64,000 bases of DNA from an uncultured Pelagibacteraceae bacterium (GCA_902619495.1 CACNEM010000004.1:1-64000); one strand, 5' to 3'. Positions 1 to 8,920 are shown, counted from the stretch's first letter. Numbers and translations are program-made. Notes: generated by a model from the sequence alone, not told the origin.

Positions 1-82
1 TTTTTTTATCTATATAAATATCTGGTCTCTTTAAATATCTTGCCCAATTAACGTTATTTGAAATTACGTTAATCTTGATCAT
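1..82 (-). CDS. ybeY: YbeY endoribonuclease, N-terminal fragment (runs off left edge)
   Basis: A reading frame opens with ATG at 82 and stays open for 27 codons to the window edge, beginning MIKINVISNN and containing NVNWARYLKR. YbeY is a zinc-dependent endoribonuclease for 16S rRNA maturation and ribosome quality control; its catalytic His motif lies further downstream and is not in view. The start overlaps the last 14 bases of phoH on the same strand, a tight coupling seen for phoH-ybeY in most proteobacteria. The identification rests on that gene order and on the 'I.V...N..W' start typical of the family, because too little sequence is visible for a motif-based call. Confidence 0.72.
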   Translation of the reverse strand, partial: MIKINVISNNVNWARYLKRPDIYIDKK

Positions 83-1073
83 CAGTGCTTTTCTTTTGAT
101 AAGCTCTAATAATTTTGGATACTAATGGGTGTCTCACCACATCATTGTGATCAAATTCTACAATTTTAATTTCTTTTATGTGTTTTAATAAATTTTTTGA
201 TTTTATTAATCCAGACTGAGATTTATTAATTAAATCAATTTGAGAAGGATCTCCATTAACGACTAATTTTGAATTCTCTCCAATTCTTGTTAAGAACATT
301 TTTATTTGTGTTTCAGTTGCATTCTGTGCTTCATCTAATATTGCAAAACAATTTTTTAAAGTTCTTCCTCTCATGAATGCTAATGGAGCTATTTCTATTT
401 CACCGGACTCAATTTTCTTATCGATTTTATCAGCTCCAAAAAGTTCGTATAAAGCGTCATAGAGGGGTCTTAAATATGGATCAACTTTTTCTTTCATATC
501 ACCTGGTAAAAATCCTAATTTTTCTCCAGCCTCTACTGCTGGTCTTGATAAGATTACTCTTTCAATTTTTTTTTCCATGAGTAATGTTACAGCCACAGAG
601 ACAGCTAAAAAACTTTTACCAGTTCCTGCTGGCCCTAGTGACAATACAATTTCATTTTCTTTCAAAGCTTTAATATAATCAGATTGCTTTTCTGATCTTG
701 CTATCACAGATTTTCTAGGAGTTTTAATTAATTGATTAAAAGACTTTATATTAGATGTTTCAAATTCAATATTTTTTTTCACTGATAGTAGTATATCCTC
801 TTTTTCGATTATTTTTGTTAATAAATACTTGTTAATTAAAAATCTGACAGCTTCACAAAACATGTCAGTACTTGCTTTTTTACCTTTGCAAGTAATTGAA
901 TTGCCTCTAAAAAAAATATTAGTTTTAGTTTCTTTCGCTAAACTTTTCAAGTTTTGGTCAAATTGACCAACAATTGACATTAACATTTCATTATCAGTAA
1001 TTTGAACATTAACTGTTTCATTATCAATTTTTTTTATAATTAAATTTTGATCTAGTTTGCTAATTTCTGACAT
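69..1073 (-). CDS. phoH: PhoH-like ATPase (PhoH family)
   Basis: A 334-residue PhoH-family P-loop protein, presumed cytoplasmic. The Walker A motif GPAGTGKS is at residues 147-154 and the Walker B-like FAILDEAQNA is near 243-252. RGRTLKNC and the SRPAVEAGEKLGFLPG segment are hallmarks of the PhoH core. The N-terminal ~110 residues look like the RNA-binding-type extension found in chromosomal PhoH proteins. The gene sits between miaB (overlap 14 bp) and ybeY (overlap 14 bp), the conserved miaB-phoH-ybeY operon linked to RNA maturation. The exact substrate is unknown for the family; a role alongside YbeY in RNA processing is inferred from context. Confidence 0.93.
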   Translation of the reverse strand: MSEISKLDQNLIIKKIDNETVNVQITDNEMLMSIVGQFDQNLKSLAKETKTNIFFRGNSITCKGKKASTDMFCEAVRFLINKYLLTKIIEKEDILLSVKKNIEFETSNIKSFNQLIKTPRKSVIARSEKQSDYIKALKENEIVLSLGPAGTGKSFLAVSVAVTLLMEKKIERVILSRPAVEAGEKLGFLPGDMKEKVDPYLRPLYDALYELFGADKIDKKIESGEIEIAPLAFMRGRTLKNCFAILDEAQNATETQIKMFLTRIGENSKLVVNGDPSQIDLINKSQSGLIKSKNLLKHIKEIKIVEFDHNDVVRHPLVSKIIRAYQKKSTDDQD

Positions 1074-2406
1074 TATTATACTGTGGAGTTTCTTTTATTT
1101 TTTTTTTTATCATTCCAACTAAAGTACTTTGATTTCCATTTAATATTTTTACCTCAAAAATTTTACCTTTAAGATCTTCATTACTTTTAACTACTACTGA
1201 ATTTAAATATTCATCTCTTCCAAAATACTTATCGGAATTTTCTATTTTATTCTCAAATAACACCAGAGATTGTTTGTTAAAAAGGTTTTCTCTATAGCAC
1301 ATTTTTATCTTTGCTGCTTTTTCTTGGAATACTTTAAGTCTTTGTTTTGCAACTTCCCTATTTACCTGTTCCATATTTGCTGCTGGTGTACCAGGCCTTG
1401 GACTAAAAACATAAGAATAGATATTTATATATTCCATCTTTTCAATTAATTTTAATGTATCGATGAAATCGTTTTCTGTTTCACCCGGGTAACCAATGAT
1501 AAAATCACTAGAAAACTTAATCTTAGGATTAATTTTTTTTAGCTTTTTTACAGTATCGAGATATTCCTCTTTTGAATGCTTTCTATTCATACTTTTTAAA
1601 ATACTGTTTGAGCCACTTTGTACCGGAAGATGAATCAGAGGCATTAACTTACTACACACTTCGTGAATTTTTATTAAATCTTCTGAAAAGTCTAATGGAT
1701 GAGAGGTTGTGTATCTAATTCTAAGAAGGTTTTCTATTTTTGAAATTTCATGAATCAAATTTGATAACTTTTTTCCCTTGAAATTGTAAGAATTTACATT
1801 TTGACCTAAAAGAGTAATTTCTCTTGCACCGTTAGCAACTAACTCGTTTGCTTCATTTAATATTTCATCCATTGACCTAGAAAATTCTGCACCTCTTGTG
1901 TAAGGGACAACACAAAATTTACAAAATTTATCACAACCCTCCTGAATAGTTAAAAAAGTAGATATCTCGTTATTAGAATTTTTCAAAAGGTTGAGAGTGT
2001 CAAATTTTTCAACAGTATTAAACTCTGTTGAATTAATTCTTTTTGACTCTTTTTCAATTTTACGAATTGTTTCATTCAAATGCTGGTAAGATTGAGGGCC
2101 TAAAACAGCATCAATATATTTTTCTCTATCGATTAATATCTCACCCTCTGCTTGAGCGACACAACCTGTTATTATTACAATCGGTTTTTTTTTATTCTTG
2201 AACTCTTTTTTTACTCTGCCAATATCATGATAAACTTTTTCGGTAGCTTTTTCTCTTATATGACAAGTATTTAAAACATAACAGTCAGCTTCTTCTAATC
2301 TCTGAGTCTTTGTATAATGAATTTTTTTAGCAATATCGTAAATACGATTGCTGTCATATTCATTCATCTGACACCCAAATGTTTTTATGAAAATTTTTTT
2401 TTCCAA
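1060..2406 (-). CDS. miaB: tRNA-2-methylthio-N6-dimethylallyladenosine synthase MiaB
   Basis: Radical-SAM methylthiotransferase that adds 2-methylthio to i6A37 of tRNAs. Three N-terminal cysteines (C12 in FGCQMN, C48 in NTCHIRE, C82 in GCVAQAEG) would hold the auxiliary [4Fe-4S] cluster. The radical-SAM motif EGCDKFCKFC supplies C158, C162 and C165. GYPGETENDF and SPRPGTPA are typical of the central barrel, and the last ~65 residues match a TRAM domain. Length of 448 aa is normal. It is one base from fur upstream and overlaps phoH downstream, so all are likely on one mRNA. Confidence 0.97.
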   Translation of the reverse strand: MEKKIFIKTFGCQMNEYDSNRIYDIAKKIHYTKTQRLEEADCYVLNTCHIREKATEKVYHDIGRVKKEFKNKKKPIVIITGCVAQAEGEILIDREKYIDAVLGPQSYQHLNETIRKIEKESKRINSTEFNTVEKFDTLNLLKNSNNEISTFLTIQEGCDKFCKFCVVPYTRGAEFSRSMDEILNEANELVANGAREITLLGQNVNSYNFKGKKLSNLIHEISKIENLLRIRYTTSHPLDFSEDLIKIHEVCSKLMPLIHLPVQSGSNSILKSMNRKHSKEEYLDTVKKLKKINPKIKFSSDFIIGYPGETENDFIDTLKLIEKMEYINIYSYVFSPRPGTPAANMEQVNREVAKQRLKVFQEKAAKIKMCYRENLFNKQSLVLFENKIENSDKYFGRDEYLNSVVVKSNEDLKGKIFEVKILNGNQSTLVGMIKKKIKETPQYNNVRN

Positions 2407-2407
2407 A

Positions 2408-2827
2408 TTATTTTTTGATTTTTGATCCGTATAATTCGAGTTTATGATCTACAAGATTATATCCAAGTTTTTTTGCTATTTTTCTTTGAAGTTCCTCTAT
2501 ATCTTTATCTACAAATTCAACAATTTCTCCACTATTAATGTCGATCAAATGATTGTGATCATCGCTAATTTCATAACGTGCTTTACCTGCTTTAAAATCA
2601 TGTTTTACCAAAATTCCAGCTTCTTCAAAAAGTTTTACAGTTCTATAAACTGTTGCGATGCTAATTTTGTCATCTAGTGAAGTCACCCTTTTATGAAGTT
2701 CATCAACATCCGGGTGATCTTTAGATCCATAAACTTCTTTGGACTCTGAAAGAACTTTGGCAATAACTTTTCTTTGATCAGTTAGCCTTACGCCTTTTTG
2801 CTTACATTTTTCCTCAATAATACTCAT
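2408..2827 (-). CDS. fur: Fur/Mur-family metal-responsive transcriptional repressor
   Basis: A 139-residue ferric-uptake-regulator family protein. The N-terminal winged helix includes TVYRTVKLFEEAGI (59-72, recognition helix region). The C-terminal dimerisation half carries HNHLIDINSGEIVEF (91-105) with metal-ligand histidines H91 and H93. The structural zinc CxxC pairs of enterobacterial Fur are absent; the only cysteine is C8. That pattern is common in alphaproteobacterial Fur/Mur proteins, so iron or manganese could be the effector. It stands directly upstream of miaB, the usual alphaproteobacterial position. Family is certain; metal specificity is not. Confidence 0.92.
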   Translation of the reverse strand: MSIIEEKCKQKGVRLTDQRKVIAKVLSESKEVYGSKDHPDVDELHKRVTSLDDKISIATVYRTVKLFEEAGILVKHDFKAGKARYEISDDHNHLIDINSGEIVEFVDKDIEELQRKIAKKLGYNLVDHKLELYGSKIKK

Positions 2828-2838
2828 AAATAATTAAT

Positions 2839-3222
2839 TTAACTTAAATAGATAGGCTTAATCAATTTTTTTTCAATTATTTTTTTATCTAATAATTTTT
2901 CAATATTTTCTTGATTAAATACCTTTAAATCTGTGTTTATATACCCATAAATGTTGATTTTTTTCGAAATTTTCAACCCTTTTGCCACTGCTAATGAAAC
3001 TCTTGTACTTGAAAAGCTACCCGGGCCTTGGTTAACGATAATGCTAAAAGTTTTATCTAATTTTACATTATGTTTATTCAAGAAATTTGATACTTCTAAA
3101 ACGAGTCTCTCGTTTTTATTATTTTCGCTTTGAAAATTATGTATAAAAAAATCTTTATTTATTCTTAATCCTAATCTATCATTGTTTCCGATGCAGTCTA
3201 TTATCAAAAAGTTTTTAATCAT
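2839..3222 (-). CDS. tsaB: Shortened TsaB, tRNA t6A-synthesis partner protein
   Basis: TsaB is the non-catalytic partner of TsaD in forming threonylcarbamoyl-adenosine-37 in ANN-decoding tRNAs. The diagnostic motif is NQGPGSFSSTRVSLAVAKGL (family form GPGSFTGLRVG.A..KGL) at about residues 64-83. The start MIKNFLIIDCIGN is an ASKHA-type phosphate-1-like region. At 127 aa it is much shorter than the usual 200-240. Yet the last residues (KPIYLS) resemble the normal C-terminal end, suggesting loss of the middle and second subdomain rather than a simple 3' truncation. rimI, which often follows tsaB before fur in alphaproteobacteria, is missing here. The 5' end overlaps the divergent deacetylase gene. 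Confidence 0.83.
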   Translation of the reverse strand: MIKNFLIIDCIGNNDRLGLRINKDFFIHNFQSENNKNERLVLEVSNFLNKHNVKLDKTFSIIVNQGPGSFSSTRVSLAVAKGLKISKKINIYGYINTDLKVFNQENIEKLLDKKIIEKKLIKPIYLS

Positions 3223-4246
3223 TTATTTTTTCATTATAACTTTTGAGACTAATCAATCAAAGGTATTAAGCTCTAATAATTTTGATTTTAACGATTTTGG
3301 CTTAATCTCAATAATGTATCATAGATTTGGAGAAAGCAAATATCCATCAACTAATATTCAATTAGATGTCTTTAAAAAACAACTTGAAATTATTGAAAAG
3401 GCCGGCATAAAATTTATTCATCCAAGGGATTTTGAAAATAGCTTATCACAACAAAAAAAAAATAGAAAAATTTTATTTACTGTAGATGATGGTTTGTTAT
3501 CCTTCTATAAAAATGCATGGCCAATTTTAAAAGATAAAAAAATTCCTTTTATTCTATTTATAAATACAAGAGAAGTTGGAGCTTTTAACTATATGAATTG
3601 GGATCAAATTATTGAAATCTATAATTCAGATAATGTAGAAATAGGCAATCACAGTCATTCGCATGAGTATCTTGTAGAAGAGACACCTGAAATTATAAAA
3701 AAAGATATATTAAAATCAATTGAAATTTTTGAAAATAAATTAGGAAAGAATTCAAAATTTTTTTCATATCCTTTTGGAGAATACAGTGATGAATTCAAAC
3801 AGATTATTAAAGATTTAGGATTTAAATATGCCTTTGGTCAACATTCTGGTGTTATAGACGAAACAAAAGATTTATGGGAATTACCAAGATTCCCAATTAA
3901 TGAAAAATATGGTGAACTTAATAGGTTTAAAACTCTTATGAAAACTCTTCCGCTAAAATATAAAAAAATTTTACCTGAGGACAAGTACCTTCTTCAATCA
4001 AAAAACCCACCTAAAGTTAATATTGAATTTGATAAAAATGTTAAAAATTTAAAAAATATTAATTGTTTTTCGAACGAGGGAAATAAATGGAGAAATTCAA
4101 AAATTGTTTTCATTGAAAAAAATATTTTAGAAATAGAAATAGCTGAAAAATTTGTTGGCGAACGAGGTAGAATAAACTGCTCTCTGAAAGAAAAAGAGGG
4201 TTTTTGGAGATGGCTTGGAATTCAGTATGTTATAAGTGAAAAATAG
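3191..4246 (+). CDS. Polysaccharide deacetylase family protein, probably exported
   Basis: A 351-residue protein with a hydrophobic N-terminus (KKFLIIYFFIITF) compatible with a signal peptide or anchor. The NodB/carbohydrate-esterase-4 motifs are present. FTVDDGLLSF is motif 1 (usual TFDDG; Phe replaced by Val), GNHSHSHEYL gives the metal-binding histidines of motif 2, and FSYPFGEY is motif 3. It probably removes acetyl groups from a cell-envelope polysaccharide; the substrate cannot be read. ATG at 3191 is preferred to the in-frame TTG at 3182. Either way the start lies inside the 5' end of tsaB on the other strand. About 110 residues at the C-terminus have no recognised domain. Confidence 0.87.
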   Translation: MQSIIKKFLIIYFFIITFETNQSKVLSSNNFDFNDFGLISIMYHRFGESKYPSTNIQLDVFKKQLEIIEKAGIKFIHPRDFENSLSQQKKNRKILFTVDDGLLSFYKNAWPILKDKKIPFILFINTREVGAFNYMNWDQIIEIYNSDNVEIGNHSHSHEYLVEETPEIIKKDILKSIEIFENKLGKNSKFFSYPFGEYSDEFKQIIKDLGFKYAFGQHSGVIDETKDLWELPRFPINEKYGELNRFKTLMKTLPLKYKKILPEDKYLLQSKNPPKVNIEFDKNVKNLKNINCFSNEGNKWRNSKIVFIEKNILEIEIAEKFVGERGRINCSLKEKEGFWRWLGIQYVISEK

Positions 4247-5755
4247 TTACGAGTTTAACTCTACTTGTTTAACTGAATTTACCAACTTAACTAGTTCAAA
4301 ATCAGACAGTCTATTTTGTGTTATAATTTGATTTAGTATTTTTGTATACTCTGAGCCAGTTTGAGCATAATTCTTTAGAGTCCCTGTTAATGCTAAGCCC
4401 GTAATTCTTTTGTTTTTTTCTCTAAGTTGATTTCTTTTTTCTCTAAATTTTGCGTAACTTTTATGTGTGTTTAGATTATTTTTGTAAGCTTTAACTGAAG
4501 CTCTTAAAATAGGGAATTTTAAAATTTTGTGATTCTTGTCGCTCTCTCTTTTGAGCGGTGCTATACCTTGTCCACTCCATGTCCATTGGCCAAATATAGC
4601 ATTCCCCTCTAAAGCAAATCTAGAAGTTCCCCAACCACTTTCCTTTGCTGCTTGAGCAAGAGCAATTGAAACAGGTATCATATCCATTCTATACATTAAC
4701 TCCTTAAAATCACCCTTTTTTACTTTATACTCCAAAAGTTTTTGCCTTAACCATTGTTTTTCTAAATCTGAAGTAAATTTTTTTTCCTTTAGTACTTTTA
4801 ATTTCTCTCTATCATCAAGTATCTTTTCGTTTTCTGCTACAATTAAAGGTAAAACAATTTTTATAAAAGTTTCTTTTTTTAGCTTAACACTCTGTAGATC
4901 ATCTAAATCTCTTGGAAATTGTGTAAAATAAATTGGTTTGACTAACTTATCTCTTCTCACAGTTCTTAAATCATAGTCCACATCTTTGAAAAGTTGAATT
5001 ACTGTTTCAGTCTTTAGATTTAAATCGGGTAAGATAACTTCAGCTACATTATTTCTTTTTACTTTAATTTCAGGTTTTTTTGCCTCTTTTTTTATTTTTA
5101 GTTCAGGCTTTTTAGTTTCTTTTTTTATTTTCACTTCGGGCTTTTTAGTTTCTTTTTTTACTTTTGTGTCAGTTTTTTTTAATTCAATCTTTTTTACTGA
5201 TGGTTGATAATTTTTGAAACTAGTTACCCCTACAACTATTGCAGATGTAATTCCAACTACCACAAAAAAACTTATTATTACTTTTTTTGCACTTTTTTGA
5301 TCAATTTGTTGGTTGTAAATTGAATTAAACGTATCCGTGAAAAGCGTTCCGAAGAAATTAGCGACTGTTGTTCCAAGCTTCGGTAAAACATTTAGAAAAT
5401 TTAATCCAGCTCTGCCGAGTATGTTCCATAAATTGCTTAATCCGTGATTGAATTTTCTAGAAGTGTCATACTTGTAATTTTCGATTCTTCTAAAGAGTCT
5501 ATTTTTGTCTTTAATTTTTTCTTCTTTATAATCAACTATACTTGATTTAAATTTTGAAATTGGTTTCGAAAAATTTTCTTTGAAAAAATTAGTCTGGAAA
5601 TCTTTTGGAATTATTATTTTATTCTTTTTAAGAATATGTTCTATCTGTCCAGTGGTTAAATTTTTTTTGTTTCTTGTATAGTCTTGGATTTCTTTGACAT
5701 TATAAATATATGCCAATTCCAAAAGTTTATCTCTATAGCTCAATTTTTTTTTCAT
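4247..5755 (-). CDS. Bax-like glucosaminidase with membrane anchor and Lys/Pro repeats
   Basis: The C-terminal ~150 residues resemble Bax/FlgJ-type N-acetylglucosaminidases: PVSIALAQAAKESGWGTSRF with the likely catalytic Glu at 372, followed by GNAIFGQWTW and SVKAYKNNLNTHKSY. Upstream are a single transmembrane segment (about 158-180), three tandem 11-residue repeats of the type KKETKKPEVKI (200-232) that could form a stiff periplasmic spacer, and a 157-residue cytoplasmic N-terminus that I do not recognise. It likely trims peptidoglycan glycan strands while tethered to the inner membrane. It abuts the deacetylase stop on the opposite strand (4246/4247) and is 3 bp from nfuA upstream. Bax proteins are usually ~270 aa, so the 502-aa architecture is unusual. 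Confidence 0.82.
   Translation of the reverse strand: MKKKLSYRDKLLELAYIYNVKEIQDYTRNKKNLTTGQIEHILKKNKIIIPKDFQTNFFKENFSKPISKFKSSIVDYKEEKIKDKNRLFRRIENYKYDTSRKFNHGLSNLWNILGRAGLNFLNVLPKLGTTVANFFGTLFTDTFNSIYNQQIDQKSAKKVIISFFVVVGITSAIVVGVTSFKNYQPSVKKIELKKTDTKVKKETKKPEVKIKKETKKPELKIKKEAKKPEIKVKRNNVAEVILPDLNLKTETVIQLFKDVDYDLRTVRRDKLVKPIYFTQFPRDLDDLQSVKLKKETFIKIVLPLIVAENEKILDDREKLKVLKEKKFTSDLEKQWLRQKLLEYKVKKGDFKELMYRMDMIPVSIALAQAAKESGWGTSRFALEGNAIFGQWTWSGQGIAPLKRESDKNHKILKFPILRASVKAYKNNLNTHKSYAKFREKRNQLREKNKRITGLALTGTLKNYAQTGSEYTKILNQIITQNRLSDFELVKLVNSVKQVELNS
5060..5158 (-). repeat. Three tandem 33-bp repeats encoding KKExKKPExKx
   Basis: Inside the Bax-like gene, residues 200-210, 211-221 and 222-232 read KKETKKPEVKI, KKETKKPELKI and KKEAKKPEIKV. 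The DNA copies are close to identical in the Lys/Glu/Pro codons. This is a short in-frame tandem repeat that can change copy number by slippage. Lys/Pro-rich spacers of this kind resemble the periplasm-spanning part of TonB. Confidence 0.85.
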
Positions 5756-5758
5756 AAT

Positions 5759-6307
5759 CTAGATAGCTTCCACTGAGTTTACTTCTTTTACATAATGTTT
5801 TAATAAATTTTGAACACCTTGCTTTAAAGTCATCAATGAACTGGGACATCCAGAGCAGCTTCCCTGAAGTTCAACTTTCACAACACCATTTTCAAAAGAT
5901 TTGAATTTTATATCACCCCCATCTCTTGCAACTGCAGGTCTAATTTTTGTATCTAGCACGTCAACAATTTTTTTAGTAGTTTCATCATCAACATTAGAAG
6001 GACCAGTTGTTTTTTTACTCTCTTTTAAAATAGGTTCATCATTATTTTCAAAATAATGATTTAGATGAGAAATAACCATTGGTTTTAATTCATTCCAAGA
6101 AGTTTCCTCTGTTTTTTTTACCGATAAAAAATTTTTTGATAATAGCACTAATTCTACACCCTTAAAATTTAAGAGTTCTTTAATAAAAGAATTTGTCAAA
6201 CTTTGTGAACTGTCTTTTTGAAACTCTTCAGTACCTATATCTGAAATGGTTTTTTCAGAGATAAACTTTAAAGAATTTGGATTTGGTGTAGGTTCAGTTT
6301 GTATCAT
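5759..6307 (-). CDS. nfuA: NfuA-type iron-sulfur cluster carrier/scaffold
   Basis: A 182-residue protein with two domains. The N-terminal Nfu_N domain has the family-typical start TEPTPNPNSLKF, and the C-terminal NifU-like domain has the cluster-binding motif GSCSGCPSS (C151, C154). Two such subunits would share one [4Fe-4S] cluster and hand it to target proteins. This is the usual alphaproteobacterial/mitochondrial NFU1 layout. It is 12 bp downstream of trpS and 3 bp upstream of the Bax-like gene, probably in a murJ-trpS-nfuA operon. Confidence 0.95.
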   Translation of the reverse strand: MIQTEPTPNPNSLKFISEKTISDIGTEEFQKDSSQSLTNSFIKELLNFKGVELVLLSKNFLSVKKTEETSWNELKPMVISHLNHYFENNDEPILKESKKTTGPSNVDDETTKKIVDVLDTKIRPAVARDGGDIKFKSFENGVVKVELQGSCSGCPSSLMTLKQGVQNLLKHYVKEVNSVEAI

Positions 6308-6319
6308 GAGAAATTTATA

Positions 6320-7324
6320 TTATATCAATCCCACTTTTTCACGTATAATTTTTAGGTTTTCCTCAGCAATAATATTAGCTTTTTCCTTGCCTTTTTTCAA
6401 AATTAGCTCAAGATGAGACTTATCATTTAAAAGTTTATTAATTTCTTTTCCGACTGGAGTAATCTCGTCAATAAGAAGATCTGTTAACTTAGATTTTAAG
6501 TGAGAATATTCTTTTCCGGACATTTCATTTAGAACTTTTTCAAGAGAAATTTTTGAAATTTCTGAATAAATATGCATTAGATTTAATGCTTCAGGTTTTT
6601 TTTCTAAATCTTTTAAATTATCAGGAATCTGGTCTGAGGCTGACTTAGCTTTTTTAATTTTTTTAGTTATTTCATCAGCGCTATCCTTTAAATTTATTCT
6701 TGAATAATCGGATTCCTCAGATTTACTCATCTTTTTATTTCCATCTCTCAAACTCATAACTCTAGAAACATTTTTTGGAATTAGTGGTTCTGGTAATGGG
6801 AAAAAGTCTTTACAATCAAAATCACTATTAAATTTTTGTGCAATATCTCTTGATAGTTCCAAATGTTGTTTTTGATCAGCTCCGACAGGAACATGAGTTG
6901 CTTTATAAAGAAGAATATCTGCAGCCATTAAGTTTGGATATATATATAAACCTACACTGGCTTTTTCCTTATCGGATCCAGCCTTATCTTTGAATTGAGT
7001 CATTCTATTTAACCATCCAATTCTAGAAACACAATTCAAAATCCATGCTAGTTCAGCATGTCCTGAAACTGAAGATTGATTAAAAATTATACTTTTATCT
7101 GGATTAAGTCCTGTTGCTAAAAAACTGGCAAGTGTTTCTAAAACATTCTTTTTTAAGTCTTTTGGATTTTGAAATGTAGTGATGGCATGTAAATCAACTA
7201 CACAGTAAATACAATTCATCTCTTCTTGAAGCGAAACAAAATTTTTTAAGGCCCCTAGATAATTACCTAAATGTAGATTTCCGGTTGGTTGAACACCTGA
7301 AAATACTATCTTTTTTTTACTCAT
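6320..7324 (-). CDS. trpS: Tryptophan-tRNA ligase
   Basis: A class Ic aminoacyl-tRNA synthetase of 334 aa that charges tRNA-Trp. The HIGH-equivalent is in PTGNLHLGN (13-21) and the KMSKS motif is exact at 198-202. Other family markers are VGADQKQHLELSRD and YIYPNLMAADILLY. It starts immediately before the murJ stop (7324/7325), so translation is probably coupled to murJ. Confidence 0.97.
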   Translation of the reverse strand: MSKKKIVFSGVQPTGNLHLGNYLGALKNFVSLQEEMNCIYCVVDLHAITTFQNPKDLKKNVLETLASFLATGLNPDKSIIFNQSSVSGHAELAWILNCVSRIGWLNRMTQFKDKAGSDKEKASVGLYIYPNLMAADILLYKATHVPVGADQKQHLELSRDIAQKFNSDFDCKDFFPLPEPLIPKNVSRVMSLRDGNKKMSKSEESDYSRINLKDSADEITKKIKKAKSASDQIPDNLKDLEKKPEALNLMHIYSEISKISLEKVLNEMSGKEYSHLKSKLTDLLIDEITPVGKEINKLLNDKSHLELILKKGKEKANIIAEENLKIIREKVGLI

Positions 7325-8851
7325 TTAATTTGTTTTATAATTTTTTATTTTAAATAATCCTAACAAATAACATAATAATAAATAGACAATTCCTACGAAA
7401 CCTACAATAATTAATAAATAAATTGACTTATATATGTATAAATAATCTAAATAAATTGAATACTTTTCCAAAGCAAATATAAGTACAAATGTCATTGCAG
7501 CAGAAGATATAAAAATTTTTAAAATATTTAAAAATAAAGCATTTTGCAAAAGTAAATAATTATTTTTATTCAAAAAATATAAAAAAATTAAAACTCCTAC
7601 CCATGTTGAAATAGAGGTGGCAATAGGAATGATTAAAAATCCTTTTTCTTCAAAAAAACTCAAACTTATTGCAACATTTAAAAAGACTATAAATGAAGAA
7701 ATATAAAATGGTGTTTTAGTATTATCTCTTGCAAAAAAAAAGTTGGATAAAATTTTTACTAGCGCAAAAGCTACAACTCCGTATCCAAAATACATTAACG
7801 CATTAGAAGTCTTATCTACATCTTTAAGTGTAAATGATCCGTATCCAAAAAGGGCATTAACAATTTCTTCTGATGCAATTATCAAGCCGAGACTCGCAGG
7901 AATTGAAAGTAACAAAGATAATTGTATTGATTTGTTTTGTATATTTGAGACTTTTAAATAATTTCTTAATTTTAAAGCTTTTGAAAGTACCGGTAATGAT
8001 ACTGTGCTTACTGCTATCCCGGCGATCGCTAAATTGATTTGATATACTCTATCCGCGTAATAAAGATATGAAACCGCTCCCTGTTGAAATGAGGCTATTA
8101 TTGTACCAACCAAGATATTAATTTGTGTAACACCAGATGAGAAAATACTTGGTAATAATTTTTTAAAAAAAAATTTCACTTTACTTGTAATTTTGAGAGA
8201 AAAACTTATTTTCGGACTATAAAAATCAAAAGTAAAATAAATCAAAAATATTAATTGTGTAATTCCAGCAAGTGTAACTCCATAAGAAAGATATTTTGCA
8301 AAATTTAAATTATATAAATAAGAAATTAAAATACTGATTATTAGAAAAATATTTAATATAATCGGAGCAGCCGCTGCAGCTGCAAACTTATTGAAAGAAT
8401 TTAAAATTCCTGAAAAAAAAGATGATATACTTACAAATAATAAAAAGGGAAATGTTATTCTCGTAAATTCTACAGCAAGATTAAACTTAATGTTATCAGA
8501 CAGGAAACCTGGTGCTATTAAATAAACTAAATAAGGTGTAAATATTTCAGCAAGAGTTACTATAAAAAGCAATACAAATAAAAGAATGCTTAATACATCA
8601 TCAGCAAATTTTTTTCCCATTTTTTTATTGTTTAACTTTGCAGAGGTGTAACTAGGTATAAATGCTGCATTAAAGGTTCCTTCTGCAAATAACCGTCTAA
8701 ACGTATTAGGCAACCTAAAGGCTACAAAAAAAGCATCTGCAAATACTGAGGTTCCAAGGAAAAAAGCTATTAGAATATCTCGTAAGTAGCCTAAAATTCT
8801 GCTGATTAGCGTGAAAAAACTAAATATTGAAGCTGACGAAAGCAAGTTCAT
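7325..8851 (-). CDS. murJ: Lipid II flippase MurJ
   Basis: A 508-residue, very hydrophobic protein with about 13-14 membrane segments, of the MOP-exporter superfamily. MurJ moves lipid II across the inner membrane for peptidoglycan synthesis. Recognisable stretches are FTLISRILGYLRDILIAFFL, FRLPNTFRRLFAEGTFNAAF and PGFLSDNIKFNLAVEFTRI. The order murJ-trpS is common in alphaproteobacteria. It is transcribed away from maeB across a 69-bp spacer that must hold both promoters. Confidence 0.96.
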   Translation of the reverse strand: MNLLSSASIFSFFTLISRILGYLRDILIAFFLGTSVFADAFFVAFRLPNTFRRLFAEGTFNAAFIPSYTSAKLNNKKMGKKFADDVLSILLFVLLFIVTLAEIFTPYLVYLIAPGFLSDNIKFNLAVEFTRITFPFLLFVSISSFFSGILNSFNKFAAAAAAPIILNIFLIISILISYLYNLNFAKYLSYGVTLAGITQLIFLIYFTFDFYSPKISFSLKITSKVKFFFKKLLPSIFSSGVTQINILVGTIIASFQQGAVSYLYYADRVYQINLAIAGIAVSTVSLPVLSKALKLRNYLKVSNIQNKSIQLSLLLSIPASLGLIIASEEIVNALFGYGSFTLKDVDKTSNALMYFGYGVVAFALVKILSNFFFARDNTKTPFYISSFIVFLNVAISLSFFEEKGFLIIPIATSISTWVGVLIFLYFLNKNNYLLLQNALFLNILKIFISSAAMTFVLIFALEKYSIYLDYLYIYKSIYLLIIVGFVGIVYLLLCYLLGLFKIKNYKTN

Positions 8852-8920
8852 ATATAATCTAAATTAAGCCATAAATTTATAGTGAATTAAATTTCTTTAT
8901 ATTACATACTCATTTATAAA

